Shown here one piece after another: positions 1-6,063 of a stretch of 7,638 nt of DNA. Origin of the DNA: Actinomycetota bacterium (GTDB taxonomy: Bacteria; Actinomycetota; Actinomycetes; Actinomycetales; Microbacteriaceae); the NCBI GenBank assembly GCA_009702645.1, contig WLHO01000029.1, positions 1 through 7,638 on the forward strand, given 5' to 3'. Numbering within the stretch: the stretch's first letter is position 1; each line of letters starts with the position of its first letter. Both the position numbers and the translations under genes were made by a program. A model generated the notes under the pieces. It saw only the letters and a list, made by a program, of their open reading frames with translations, did no database searches and was not told where the DNA came from.

Positions 1-1
1 G

Positions 2-397
2 CAAACCAGGCAACCAAATCTCGAAGGTATCGGTGAGATATCTCTTCGCAGACTGGTCAAGGAAGCGCTTCGTATGAGGCCAGCTCGAATTGTGGTTGGA
101 GAGGTAAGGCAAGCAGAGAGCTTCGACCTCCTTATTGCGCTGAATTCCGGTTTACCTGGACTGTGCACTATCCACGCGAATTCTGCATCTGATGCAATTG
201 CGAAACTGTGCACCTTGCCGCTGTTGGCTGGGAGCAATATAACTTCGGCATTCGTGAATCCCACGGTTGGTTCTTGCATTGATCTAGTAGTTCACTGCCG
301 CATGCTCCCAACCGGTGAACGCGTTATTGAAGAAATAGCAAGTGTTAGCTGGAACCAGAGCACATCAACTATCGATGTTGTTGCGGTTGCGAAATGA
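2..397 (+). CDS. CpaF/TadA family type II/IV secretion ATPase, C-terminal part (partial, 5' end outside window)
   Basis: This is the ATPase that powers assembly of a Tad/Flp-type pilus. It acts as a hexamer on the cytoplasmic face of the TadB/TadC platform. The reading frame is open from base 2, so the visible 131 residues are the C-terminal part of a protein that starts upstream. The first in-frame ATG (position 74) lies inside the conserved core and is not the real start. Visible motifs are the PNxEGxGEIxLRxLVKEALRMRP block (residues 5-27), the Walker B-type RIVVGEVR (29-36), ALNSGLPG (46-53) and the His-box TIHANS (56-61). The Walker A P-loop must lie upstream. The C-terminus has the usual IDLVVH strand (93-98). 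The stop overlaps the tadB start as ATGA, indicating translational coupling. Family assignment is firm. Tad pilus rather than another secretion system is inferred from the tadB-tadC-tadE neighbours. Confidence 0.93.
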   Translation, partial: QTRQPNLEGIGEISLRRLVKEALRMRPARIVVGEVRQAESFDLLIALNSGLPGLCTIHANSASDAIAKLCTLPLLAGSNITSAFVNPTVGSCIDLVVHCRMLPTGERVIEEIASVSWNQSTSTIDVVAVAK

Positions 398-1155
398 GAT
401 CTCTTCGCCTGATGCTCGAGGCGGCGGGGCTTGCGAGATACTCCCCAGCCCAGGTTCTTATCCTCGTTATCTCTTCAGCGCTAGTTGTTGCCAGTTGGGT
501 GCAGTTGAGCTTTGAGGTTATAGGTCTCACGATTTTTTGCGCTTTGGCAACAATTGGCACAAGCCTTGAAGCTTTGAGGCTCCGCGCACATAAAAGAAGT
601 GAGCAGCTTGCAAAATTGTGGCCCGAAGTGCTCGATTCACTACAGTCGGCCTCAAGCAGCGGCTTTGGGATTGTTGATTCACTAGAGGCTGTTGCCAATA
701 ACGGGCCGCTCAGAATCCAACCGTTTTTTCAAGAGTTGGTTCAGCGCATTGACTCTGGATTTGGCATGGATCAGTCCTTGGATTGGCTCAAGTCGCAACT
801 AGGACAAATACAGGCGGACAGATTTGTTGAATTGATTCGAATCGTTCACAAATCAGGCGGTGTTGGATACCTAGACTCATTGCGTTCTCAAGCCCTTCGG
901 ACAAGGGCTGAAATTGCACTCTGGGCGGAGCTTGATTCAAAACAGGGATGGGTGACAGGAACAGCCAAACTAGCAATTGCAGCACCTTGGATAGTTGTTG
1001 CAACTTTGGCAGCACGGCCTGAAAACGTTGCAATCTACAACACTGCAGAAGGAACGGGCGTCCTACTAATAGGGTTGCTGGTTTCACTGATTGCCTTTCG
1101 AATGGTTGGTTTGTTGGGTTCACTTTCTAAACCAGCAAGAGTGCTCACACAATGA
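394..1155 (+). CDS. tadB: TadB-like inner-membrane platform protein (type II secretion F domain)
   Basis: This is a 253-aa membrane protein and one of the two GspF-like platform subunits on which the pilus ATPase acts. Hydrophobic segments lie at about residues 18-34, 41-60, 189-207 and 221-241. Between the pairs is the cytoplasmic T2SSF domain (about 75-190), recognisable from LWPEVLDSLQSASSSGFGIVDSL and the later FVELIRIVHKSGG segment. The ATG overlaps the cpaF stop by 4 nt (ATGA), and the gene's own stop overlaps the tadC start in the same way, so cpaF, tadB and tadC look translationally coupled. It is somewhat shorter than typical TadB proteins of about 280-320 residues, which fits a compact genome. 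TadB rather than TadC is assigned from gene order and from the second gene's characteristic C-terminus. Confidence 0.88.
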   Translation: MRSLRLMLEAAGLARYSPAQVLILVISSALVVASWVQLSFEVIGLTIFCALATIGTSLEALRLRAHKRSEQLAKLWPEVLDSLQSASSSGFGIVDSLEAVANNGPLRIQPFFQELVQRIDSGFGMDQSLDWLKSQLGQIQADRFVELIRIVHKSGGVGYLDSLRSQALRTRAEIALWAELDSKQGWVTGTAKLAIAAPWIVVATLAARPENVAIYNTAEGTGVLLIGLLVSLIAFRMVGLLGSLSKPARVLTQ

Positions 1156-1802
1156 ATCTCGAATTCCTGTTTGCTGCGGTCTTCGGCCTTGGGGTCGGAG
1201 GATTACTTTCAAAGCTTCAGCAAACTAGCCAGAGCAACCTAGCTTTCCGTTTGAGCGTCAAACCTCTTGGGTCTAAACCTGCGATCAAAGGCAACTTTAA
1301 AACAGCGGGTTTTTTGCTACTCAATCAGGTTCGTTCGGAAAACTCATCGAAGCTAGAACGTGCGCTCTTTGAACTTCCAGAGATCATCGACTTACTGGTT
1401 GTGAGCCTGAGGGCAGGAAACGGAATCTATCGGAGCTTTGCAACAGTTATCCCACACTCCAGTGGAGCTTTAGCAGAGCAGCTCGCACGAGTCCTAAGAG
1501 CTGTTGAACTTGGAGCCGCCTTTGGAATCGAAATAAAACAAGTGTCAAAGGCGCTACCTCACCCGCAAGTATCGGAGTTTGTAAACAAGGTCTCACTCGC
1601 GCTTGAGAGAGGAACGCCCTTAGCCCAAATGCTTACTGAACAAGGGGTGAGCGTCCGGGAGGAAATCAAGAGTCGGCTCTTGAAGCAGGCCGGCAAGAAC
1701 GAAACCAGAATGCTTATCCCACTAGTTTTTCTGATACTCCCGATCACGGTGCTGTTCGCCATATATCCAAGTCTTGAGCTATTGAATTTCGGATTCATCT
1801 AA
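1152..1802 (+). CDS. tadC: TadC-like inner-membrane platform protein (type II secretion F domain)
   Basis: This 216-aa protein is the second GspF-like platform subunit of the Tad machine. It has an N-terminal hydrophobic segment (about 4-20), a positively charged linker, then the T2SSF domain beginning LPEIIDLLVVSLRAGNGIYRSF (about 75-96). It ends with the typical TadC signature: a basic KQAGKNETRML stretch (178-188) followed by the terminal helix LIPLVFLILPITVLFAIYPSL (188-208). That ending is the best evidence for TadC over TadB. At 216 residues it is shorter than many TadC proteins because the first membrane region is a single helix. It starts inside the tadB stop (ATGA). The next gene follows after 15 nt behind its own ribosome binding site, the only real gap in this operon. 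Confidence 0.88.
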   Translation: MNLEFLFAAVFGLGVGGLLSKLQQTSQSNLAFRLSVKPLGSKPAIKGNFKTAGFLLLNQVRSENSSKLERALFELPEIIDLLVVSLRAGNGIYRSFATVIPHSSGALAEQLARVLRAVELGAAFGIEIKQVSKALPHPQVSEFVNKVSLALERGTPLAQMLTEQGVSVREEIKSRLLKQAGKNETRMLIPLVFLILPITVLFAIYPSLELLNFGFI

Positions 1803-1803
1803 A

Positions 1804-1810
1804 AAAGGAG
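1804..1810 (+). promoter_or_regulatory. Strong Shine-Dalgarno for the pilin-like gene
   Basis: The sequence AAAGGAG lies 7 nt before the ATG at 1818, just after the tadC stop. It is the best ribosome binding site among the pilus genes in the window; the others rely on start/stop overlap. A strong independent site fits a product needed in large amounts, as expected for the major pilin. Confidence 0.75.
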
Positions 1811-1817
1811 AAAACAA

Positions 1818-1976
1818 ATGATCAACAAGCAATTGCGCGACGAGACCGGTGATGTTCCGGGTTGGGTACTGATTACCCTGATGACAGCTGGGTTAGTTGT
1901 AGTGATGTGGTCCTTCGCAGGACCTGCCCTTCAGGGAGTATTTCAGCAGGCGATGAACCGTGTGGTCAGCTTCTAG
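1818..1976 (+). CDS. Small pilin-like membrane protein (Flp-position, 52 aa)
   Basis: This 52-residue protein sits between tadC and the tadE-like gene, the position of the Flp major pilin in actinobacterial Tad loci (for example Rv3656c). It has a short charged N-terminus (K4, R7, D8, E9), a glycine at 11, then a hydrophobic segment from about V13 to L38 (VPGWVLITLMTAGLVVV and on) and a short amphipathic tail ending in VVSF. Cleavage after G11, as in Flp prepilins, would leave a 41-aa mature peptide. The usual Glu-Tyr following the cleavage glycine is absent: the aligned residues are Gly-Trp (G15, W16). The start is fixed by AAAGGAG 7 nt upstream. The coding region is real by its strong SD, its gene-like sequence and conserved position. 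Its role as the pilin subunit is inferred from position and topology, not from a motif. Confidence 0.8.
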   Translation: MINKQLRDETGDVPGWVLITLMTAGLVVVMWSFAGPALQGVFQQAMNRVVSF

Positions 1977-2337
1977 CTCTGATGGGTCTGCCATCACTGA
2001 TTTTATTTTGGTTGCATTCCCAATGTTGGCGATTTTTGTGGCCACCACATCCATAACTTTCGGCTCCTACGCCCGCGTGGTACTGCTTGATTCCACTATT
2101 GAAGGAGCAAGGTATGCAGCACTGGCCGATAAAAATATAGCTTCGGGAATAGAAAAGACCAAGAAATTAGTGGCTGCTGCGCTCGGGCCAGGATTGAGAG
2201 TGGATGTTTCTGGAAACCATTCCAGAATCGGCAGTGTTGAATCAGTGAAACTGGTGTCAACTTTGGGGCTTACTTTTTTCCCAGGAAGCAACCTATTGAG
2301 TGTCTCTTCGGTAGCCACGCGTGAAAACGAGTACTAA
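1960..2337 (+). CDS. TadE-like pseudopilin protein
   Basis: This 125-aa protein has one N-terminal membrane helix. After a short Ser-rich tail comes GSAITDF (residues 9-15), then a hydrophobic stretch to about residue 34, followed by the TadE hallmark segment (about 40-54) ending STIEGARYAALAD. The rest is a predicted extracytoplasmic domain. TadE-type proteins are minor pseudopilins of the Tad machine, cleaved after the glycine, and here the acidic residue at +5 (D14) is present. The start is GTG at 1960; an in-frame TGA at 1954-1956 excludes anything upstream, and a later start would remove the helix. It overlaps the pilin-like gene by 17 nt, with only a weak AGG-containing site before it, so translation is probably coupled to the upstream gene. 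Confidence 0.85.
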   Translation: MWSASSSDGSAITDFILVAFPMLAIFVATTSITFGSYARVVLLDSTIEGARYAALADKNIASGIEKTKKLVAAALGPGLRVDVSGNHSRIGSVESVKLVSTLGLTFFPGSNLLSVSSVATRENEY

Positions 2338-2683
2338 CTTAGTCTCCGAGCAAGGCTCGGCGATCGTAGATCTAATCGGATTTGGTGTCATGCTTCAGAT
2401 TCCGATTCTGATGTTTGCCACTTTTGCAGTTTCCACCCAGCAGCAAAGCTTCGCTGTGGAATCAATTGCAAGACACGCACTACGCGCTCATTCATTGTGG
2501 CCAGTGCGAGAAAGTACTCAAGCAGTTGCAGTAGAAATTGCAAAAGAGTTTGGAATTGCACCCGATCGAGTGATCTGGAATTTATGGTGCACTCCTAACC
2601 CAAACTGCCTGGAACCAAGCACCACCGCCCGCATTGAAGTCAGATATGGAGATCTAGTTGCGTATGCATCAACGCGATTCTGA
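2321..2683 (+). CDS. TadE/TadF-like pseudopilin protein with a Cys pair
   Basis: This is a 120-aa protein with the same layout as the gene before it: short N-terminus, GSAIVDL (residues 12-18), a membrane helix (about 18-38), then a small extracytoplasmic domain. The glycine followed by an acidic residue at +5 (D17) matches the prepilin-peptidase site of TadE/TadF pseudopilins. Two cysteines, C90 and C96 in a WCTPNPNC segment, could form a disulfide outside the membrane. The GTG start at 2321 overlaps the upstream stop by 17 nt, the same overlap as at the previous junction, so coupling is likely. It lacks the EGARYAAL segment of classical TadE, so it is the more divergent of the pair. Assignment as a second TadE-like or TadF protein rests on topology and operon position. 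Confidence 0.78.
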   Translation: MKTSTNLVSEQGSAIVDLIGFGVMLQIPILMFATFAVSTQQQSFAVESIARHALRAHSLWPVRESTQAVAVEIAKEFGIAPDRVIWNLWCTPNPNCLEPSTTARIEVRYGDLVAYASTRF

Positions 2684-3065
2684 TCTAAATCAACAGGGTT
2701 CACTGGCACCTTTGGGAATAGGTTTGGCGATGCTGTCACTTACCTCAGTGCTAGCGATATTGGCTTCGGGAAGCTTGTATTTGACTGAGCGTCGACTAAC
2801 GACCGTTGCTGAGTCAACCGCAATTGCAGTCTTGATTGACGCCAAAGGGGACCTGTCGCAGACTCTTACTCCTTTGGCCAGGCGCTGGCTCGATCAAGCT
2901 CCGCTAAACGGACTTCATCAAGTTGAACTAGTAGAAGCTTCTTCGGCTGATTTGCGAACAGTTCGAGTCAGGTTATGTAGTAGCTCAAAGCCGATATTTG
3001 CGAACTACATGTTTTCTGAAATTGGCAGAGTCTGCTCGGAGGCCTTGGCCCGGCGAGGTAGATAG
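2658..3065 (+). CDS. TadG/Rv3654c-like Flp-pilus-associated membrane protein
   Basis: This is the last gene of the pilus cluster, encoding about 135 residues. A short polar N-terminus leads to QQGSLAPL (12-19), a membrane helix (about 18-41), then ERRLTTVAESTAIAVLIDA (44-62). That segment resembles the conserved region of the actinobacterial secretion-related TadE-like family (Rv3654c), where it usually reads like RHRAQAAADLAALAA. Two cysteines (C107, C126) may form a disulfide. The ending VCSEALARRGR also looks like this family. Two starts are possible: TTG at 2658 with GGAG 6 nt upstream, or ATG at 2664 (133 aa) with the same GGAG 12 nt upstream; they differ by two residues. It overlaps the preceding gene by 20-26 nt and the opposing MFS gene by 61 bp at its 3' end. 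Confidence 0.78.
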   Translation: MRMHQRDSDLNQQGSLAPLGIGLAMLSLTSVLAILASGSLYLTERRLTTVAESTAIAVLIDAKGDLSQTLTPLARRWLDQAPLNGLHQVELVEASSADLRTVRVRLCSSSKPIFANYMFSEIGRVCSEALARRGR

Positions 3066-4216
3066 CGGTGGGCCATAGCTGCCCCAATAATTCCCGCGCC
3101 TGTCAGAGTAAACATCGCAGTGGCTAGCCCGAAGACAGCTGTGGTGAGTGAGATAAGAATTGGCGTAGCTGCAACACCTGCATCTACCAAGAGTCGGTAG
3201 GAAGCCAAGAACTCGTTTCTTTCCCCCTTGGGCGCTAAGTCGGATCCGATTACCAGGATGATTCCGCTGCCAACTCCGTTGGCAAGTGACATTACAAGTG
3301 CCACGGCCAGAAAGGTAGTGGCATCAGTTGCCACAGTAAGAAGTGAGAAAGTAAAAGAAAGCCCGAGCAATGTTGGAAGAGCCGACCAGCGACGGCCGAA
3401 TCGATCCATGATTTGTCCCGATGTGTAGGAAAGCGCAAGATCAAGTGCGCCTGCGATACCCATGTACAAGGCTGTAGCTGCTGGCGATAATCCGATGTGC
3501 AATGCCCAAAGCGGTAGTCCAACAATTCGTGCGGTGCGAAGCCCGCCCATGATCGCAGAAACCACACCGAGCGTGACAAGCTTTTTCGACTCTCGCTTTG
3601 CAACCATCCAAGTGGCTCCTGGCTTGGTTCCAGGAGTGTTTGGCATTAGATCGGGCTTTACAAACACCAATACCAGCGCTGCCAGAGCACAGAAGATAAC
3701 GGCATTCCAGTAAACGGCTCGAACATCGAAGAGCGTTATAAGTAGTGCACCAATCATCGGACCGAAGAAGTGACCGGCTCTAAATACTCCGCCAAGAATT
3801 GAAAGCGATCTGGCGCGATGCGAGTAAGGAACTGCCTCAGTCAGAAACGAGTGCCTTGCCAGCGCAAACACCGAAACGCTGGCACCGAGCAGGAACATTC
3901 CAAGACCAAGCATCCACAGGCTTGTAGAAAGTAAAGATACGAAAACACCAACGCTTCCAACCGCTGCTGCAGACAGCATCGCTTTGCGTTCGCCGATTGA
4001 GTTGATCAGCCTTGCTGCAGGAATATCTGCTGCAAGGGTTCCAACCATCACTAAACCCGTGATGATTCCTGCGGTGGGAAGGCTAGCTCCGAGCGCTTGG
4101 GCACTGGCAGGAATGATTGGAAGCAGGCTGCCTTCACCGATGCCAAATAGCAGTGACGGGGTGAATACTGGAAAGCTCAAGCTCGAGATCTTGAAGTCCT
4201 TGGTGTTTGCAGGCAC
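3005..4216 (-). CDS. MFS transporter, drug-efflux type (12 membrane helices)
   Basis: This 403-aa polytopic membrane protein is a major facilitator. Its composition and spacing fit two bundles of six helices joined by a basic central loop (about 187-212). Motif A-like segments occur twice: ARLINSIGERKAM (68-80) after helix 2, and GQIMDRFGRRWSALP (267-281) after helix 8. GHFFGPMIGALL (148-159) in helix 5 matches the antiporter motif C of efflux MFS proteins. The family suggests proton-coupled export of small molecules; the substrate cannot be read from the sequence. The start is GTG at 4216, since no better start precedes helix 1, and it lies directly behind a possible -10 box. The last 19 or so codons, after the final helix, overlap the opposing pilus gene. 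It shows no functional link to either neighbour. Confidence 0.9.
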   Translation of the reverse strand: MPANTKDFKISSLSFPVFTPSLLFGIGEGSLLPIIPASAQALGASLPTAGIITGLVMVGTLAADIPAARLINSIGERKAMLSAAAVGSVGVFVSLLSTSLWMLGLGMFLLGASVSVFALARHSFLTEAVPYSHRARSLSILGGVFRAGHFFGPMIGALLITLFDVRAVYWNAVIFCALAALVLVFVKPDLMPNTPGTKPGATWMVAKRESKKLVTLGVVSAIMGGLRTARIVGLPLWALHIGLSPAATALYMGIAGALDLALSYTSGQIMDRFGRRWSALPTLLGLSFTFSLLTVATDATTFLAVALVMSLANGVGSGIILVIGSDLAPKGERNEFLASYRLLVDAGVAATPILISLTTAVFGLATAMFTLTGAGIIGAAMAHRYLPRRAKASEQTLPISENM

Positions 4217-4222
4217 CTGACA

Positions 4223-4228
4223 ATTATG
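4223..4228 (-). promoter_or_regulatory. Putative -10 box for the MFS gene (leaderless)
   Basis: On the minus strand CATAAT lies 6 nt before the GTG start, which would place transcription initiation at or within a base or two of the start codon. No Shine-Dalgarno is visible and no clear -35 hexamer is seen. The box sits inside the 36-bp divergent gap shared with prfB, so the two promoters would overlap. Confidence 0.4.
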
Positions 4229-4237
4229 CTCCTGACT

Positions 4238-4243
4238 TAGACT
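4238..4243 (+). promoter_or_regulatory. Putative -10 box (TAGACT) for prfB, leaderless start
   Basis: TAGACT lies 9 nt before the prfB ATG, and no Shine-Dalgarno precedes the gene, so a leaderless transcript is likely. CTGACA at 4217-4222 resembles a -35 element, but the 15-nt spacer is short. TAnnnT with this spacing to the start codon is common for leaderless actinobacterial genes. The same layout recurs at ftsE. Confidence 0.5.
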
Positions 4244-4252
4244 TGGAAAATC

Positions 4253-5359
4253 ATGTCGGAACTAGATCTAGCAACTGAAATTAAGACGCTTCGGCAGCTG
4301 TTCGCAACCATAAAAGAGGTAATAGATCCCTCGGCACTGCAGGTTGAAGTGAATTCCTTGCGTGAGCAGGCTTCTGCTGGAAATTTGTGGGATGACCCAG
4401 AGCGTGCTTCCAAGATAACTTCGCAGTTATCCAGGTCTCAGGACAAGTTGGACATGATCGTATCGGTTGAAGCGCGAATCGATGACCTCGAAGTCTTGAT
4501 TGAGATGGCAAACGATGCCTCTGACACTCAGACCAAAACTGAAGCCAAAAAAGAACTTGCCGACCTAGAAAAACTAGTTGGCGAACTTGAGATTCAAACC
4601 CTACTCAGCGGCGAGTACGACTCGAGGGCTGCGGTAATCACAATTCGAAGCGGTGCCGGCGGAGACGACGCGACAGACTTTGCCGAGATGCTGATGAGGA
4701 TGTACATCCGATACTGCGAGCAGAAAAAGTATCCGGTTCAGGTTCTGGATATCTCCCACGCAGAAGGAGCCGGAATCAAATCCGCCACCTTTGAAGTCGA
4801 TGCCCCATACGCCTACGGTTCCCTATCGGTTGAAGCCGGGACCCATCGCTTGGTGCGCATGAGTCCTTTCAACGCAGCTGGAAAACGTCAAACCTCATTT
4901 GCGGCTGTGGAAATTGTGCCCCTGGTTGAACAGACCGAAGCAATAGAAATCCCTGAATCTGATATTCGTGTAGATGTTTTCCGCTCTTCCGGTCCAGGTG
5001 GTCAATCTGTTAACACAACAGACTCCGCAGTGCGAATCACTCATATCCCAACCGGAACAGTCGTAAGTTGCCAGAACGAGAAGAGTCAGATTCAGAACAA
5101 ACAAGCAGCTATGCGCGTTTTGCAGTCCCGGCTTTTAGAAGTGCGCAGGCGTGAAGAAGAAGCCACCAAAAAGCAATTGGCTGGAGATGTTAAAGCATCC
5201 TGGGGCGAGCAGATGCGAAGCTATGTGTTGGCTCCCTATCAAATGGTTAAAGACCTAAGAACTGAGTACGAAGAGAACAACCCTCAATCGGTATTTGATG
5301 GGGGACTCGATGGATTTATAGCCGCGGGAATCCGCTGGAGAATGCGCTCTCACGCTTAG
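4253..5359 (+). CDS. prfB: Peptide chain release factor 2 (RF2)
   Basis: RF2 recognises UGA and UAA stop codons in the ribosomal A site and triggers hydrolysis of the peptidyl-tRNA ester. The 368-aa length matches the family. Visible landmarks are an N-terminal helical domain (about 1-115), the SPF tripeptide for stop-codon recognition (204-206, in [16 protein letters not shown]), and the catalytic GGQ loop (249-251, in [17 protein letters not shown]). SPF, rather than the PxT of RF1, identifies it as RF2. The gene reads through as one uninterrupted frame, so the autoregulatory +1 frameshift seen in Escherichia coli prfB is absent. No Shine-Dalgarno precedes the ATG at 4253; the TAGACT box 9 nt upstream suggests leaderless translation. 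The stop codon overlaps the probable ftsE -10 box. Confidence 0.97.
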   Translation: MSELDLATEIKTLRQLFATIKEVIDPSALQVEVNSLREQASAGNLWDDPERASKITSQLSRSQDKLDMIVSVEARIDDLEVLIEMANDASDTQTKTEAKKELADLEKLVGELEIQTLLSGEYDSRAAVITIRSGAGGDDATDFAEMLMRMYIRYCEQKKYPVQVLDISHAEGAGIKSATFEVDAPYAYGSLSVEAGTHRLVRMSPFNAAGKRQTSFAAVEIVPLVEQTEAIEIPESDIRVDVFRSSGPGGQSVNTTDSAVRITHIPTGTVVSCQNEKSQIQNKQAAMRVLQSRLLEVRRREEEATKKQLAGDVKASWGEQMRSYVLAPYQMVKDLRTEYEENNPQSVFDGGLDGFIAAGIRWRMRSHA

Positions 5360-5362
5360 GCT
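5357..5362 (+). promoter_or_regulatory. Putative -10 box (TAGGCT) for ftsE overlapping the prfB stop codon
   Basis: TAGGCT begins with the prfB TAG stop codon and lies 9 nt before the ftsE ATG, with no Shine-Dalgarno between. The -35 region is weak (CTGGAG at 5335-5340, 16-nt spacer). Distance and flanking bases match the prfB promoter (CTTAG-R-CTTG in both), supporting a leaderless start for ftsE in addition to any read-through from prfB. Confidence 0.5.
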
Positions 5363-5371
5363 TGAGACACG

Positions 5372-6061
5372 ATGATCAGCGTTCAAAATGTCACCAAAAA
5401 ATACAAGGGAACTCCAAGACCTGCACTTGACCAGGTAAGCCTGGAGATTGAAAAAGGCGATTTCGTCTTTTTGGTTGGTGCTTCTGGTTCCGGTAAATCA
5501 AGCCTGATGAGGCTGATGCTTCGTGAAGACATTCCTAACAGTGGCTCAGTTCATGTGCTTGGTGAAAACCTAGTTGGCCTTCCAGCCCGTCGTGTTCCTT
5601 TCTTCCGCAGAAAGCTTGGAGTGGTGTTTCAGGATTTTAGACTTCTTCCAAACAAAACTGTCGCGCAGAACGTAGCTTTTAGTCTCGAGGTGATTGGAAA
5701 ATCGCAGGGCTTTATCCAAGAAGCCGTCCCAGATGTATTGGGATTGGTGGGATTGGCCGAAAAAGCTGACCGTCTTCCAAGTGAACTTTCTGGTGGCGAG
5801 CAGCAGCGTGTTGCTTTAGCAAGGGCGATTGTTAACAAGCCAGCAATTTTGCTAGCGGATGAGCCAACTGGAAACTTGGACCCAACTACCAGTGAGGGAA
5901 TCATGGCTTTGATTAACTCAATCAACTTAGCCGGCACCACAGTAGTGATGGCAACCCATGACCGCTCGATCGTTGACAAGATGCAGCGTCGAGTAGTTGA
6001 GCTAAGTCAAGGTCAAATCATTCGCGATCAAGCAAGCGGTGGCTACGGAGTTCGGGCTTAG
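5372..6061 (+). CDS. ftsE: Cell division ATP-binding protein FtsE
   Basis: FtsE is the ABC-type ATPase of the FtsEX complex at the division site. It does not import or export a substrate; ATP hydrolysis is passed through FtsX to activate peptidoglycan hydrolases outside the membrane. The 229-aa protein shows every nucleotide-binding element: Walker A GASGSGKSS (36-44), Q-loop Q87 in VVFQDFRLL (84-92), ABC signature LSGGEQQ (139-145), Walker B ILLADE with catalytic E164 (159-164), D-loop with D170 and switch histidine H196. The FQDFRLLPNKTV stretch is typical of FtsE. The gene starts 12 nt after prfB and is followed after 2 nt by ftsX, as expected for an obligate pair. Confidence 0.97.
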   Translation: MISVQNVTKKYKGTPRPALDQVSLEIEKGDFVFLVGASGSGKSSLMRLMLREDIPNSGSVHVLGENLVGLPARRVPFFRRKLGVVFQDFRLLPNKTVAQNVAFSLEVIGKSQGFIQEAVPDVLGLVGLAEKADRLPSELSGGEQQRVALARAIVNKPAILLADEPTGNLDPTTSEGIMALINSINLAGTTVVMATHDRSIVDKMQRRVVELSQGQIIRDQASGGYGVRA

Positions 6062-6063
6062 TC

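Noticed and set aside
76..112. RPARIVVGEVR in the CpaF ATPase instead of the more common RPDRIVVGEVR, as a possible lost catalytic residue
   Set aside because: A related clade with the same GLPGxCTxHANS block, as I recall it, also lacks Asp here (RPSR); the Walker B glutamate and the His-box are intact.
1862..2056. 64-aa frame overlapping the pilin-like and TadE genes
   Set aside because: It covers the strongly supported pilin-like gene in another frame, starts without a Shine-Dalgarno, and has a Cys/Trp-rich sequence without family resemblance.
3045..3076. TGGCCC (3046-3051) and GGGCCA (3070-3075) as a bidirectional terminator between the convergent genes
   Set aside because: The stem is only 6 bp with an 18-nt loop, lacks U-runs on either strand, and lies within coding sequence.
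3228..4220. Plus-strand reading frames opposite the MFS gene (for example 3228-3428, 3462-3713, 3984-4220)
   Set aside because: They are antisense shadows of a well-supported 403-aa transporter, with no recognisable protein features or ribosome binding sites.
4253..4400. Possible programmed +1 frameshift in prfB, as in Escherichia coli RF2
   Set aside because: The 368 codons run in a single frame from ATG to stop with no in-frame TGA and no CUU-UGA-like slippery site near codon 25.
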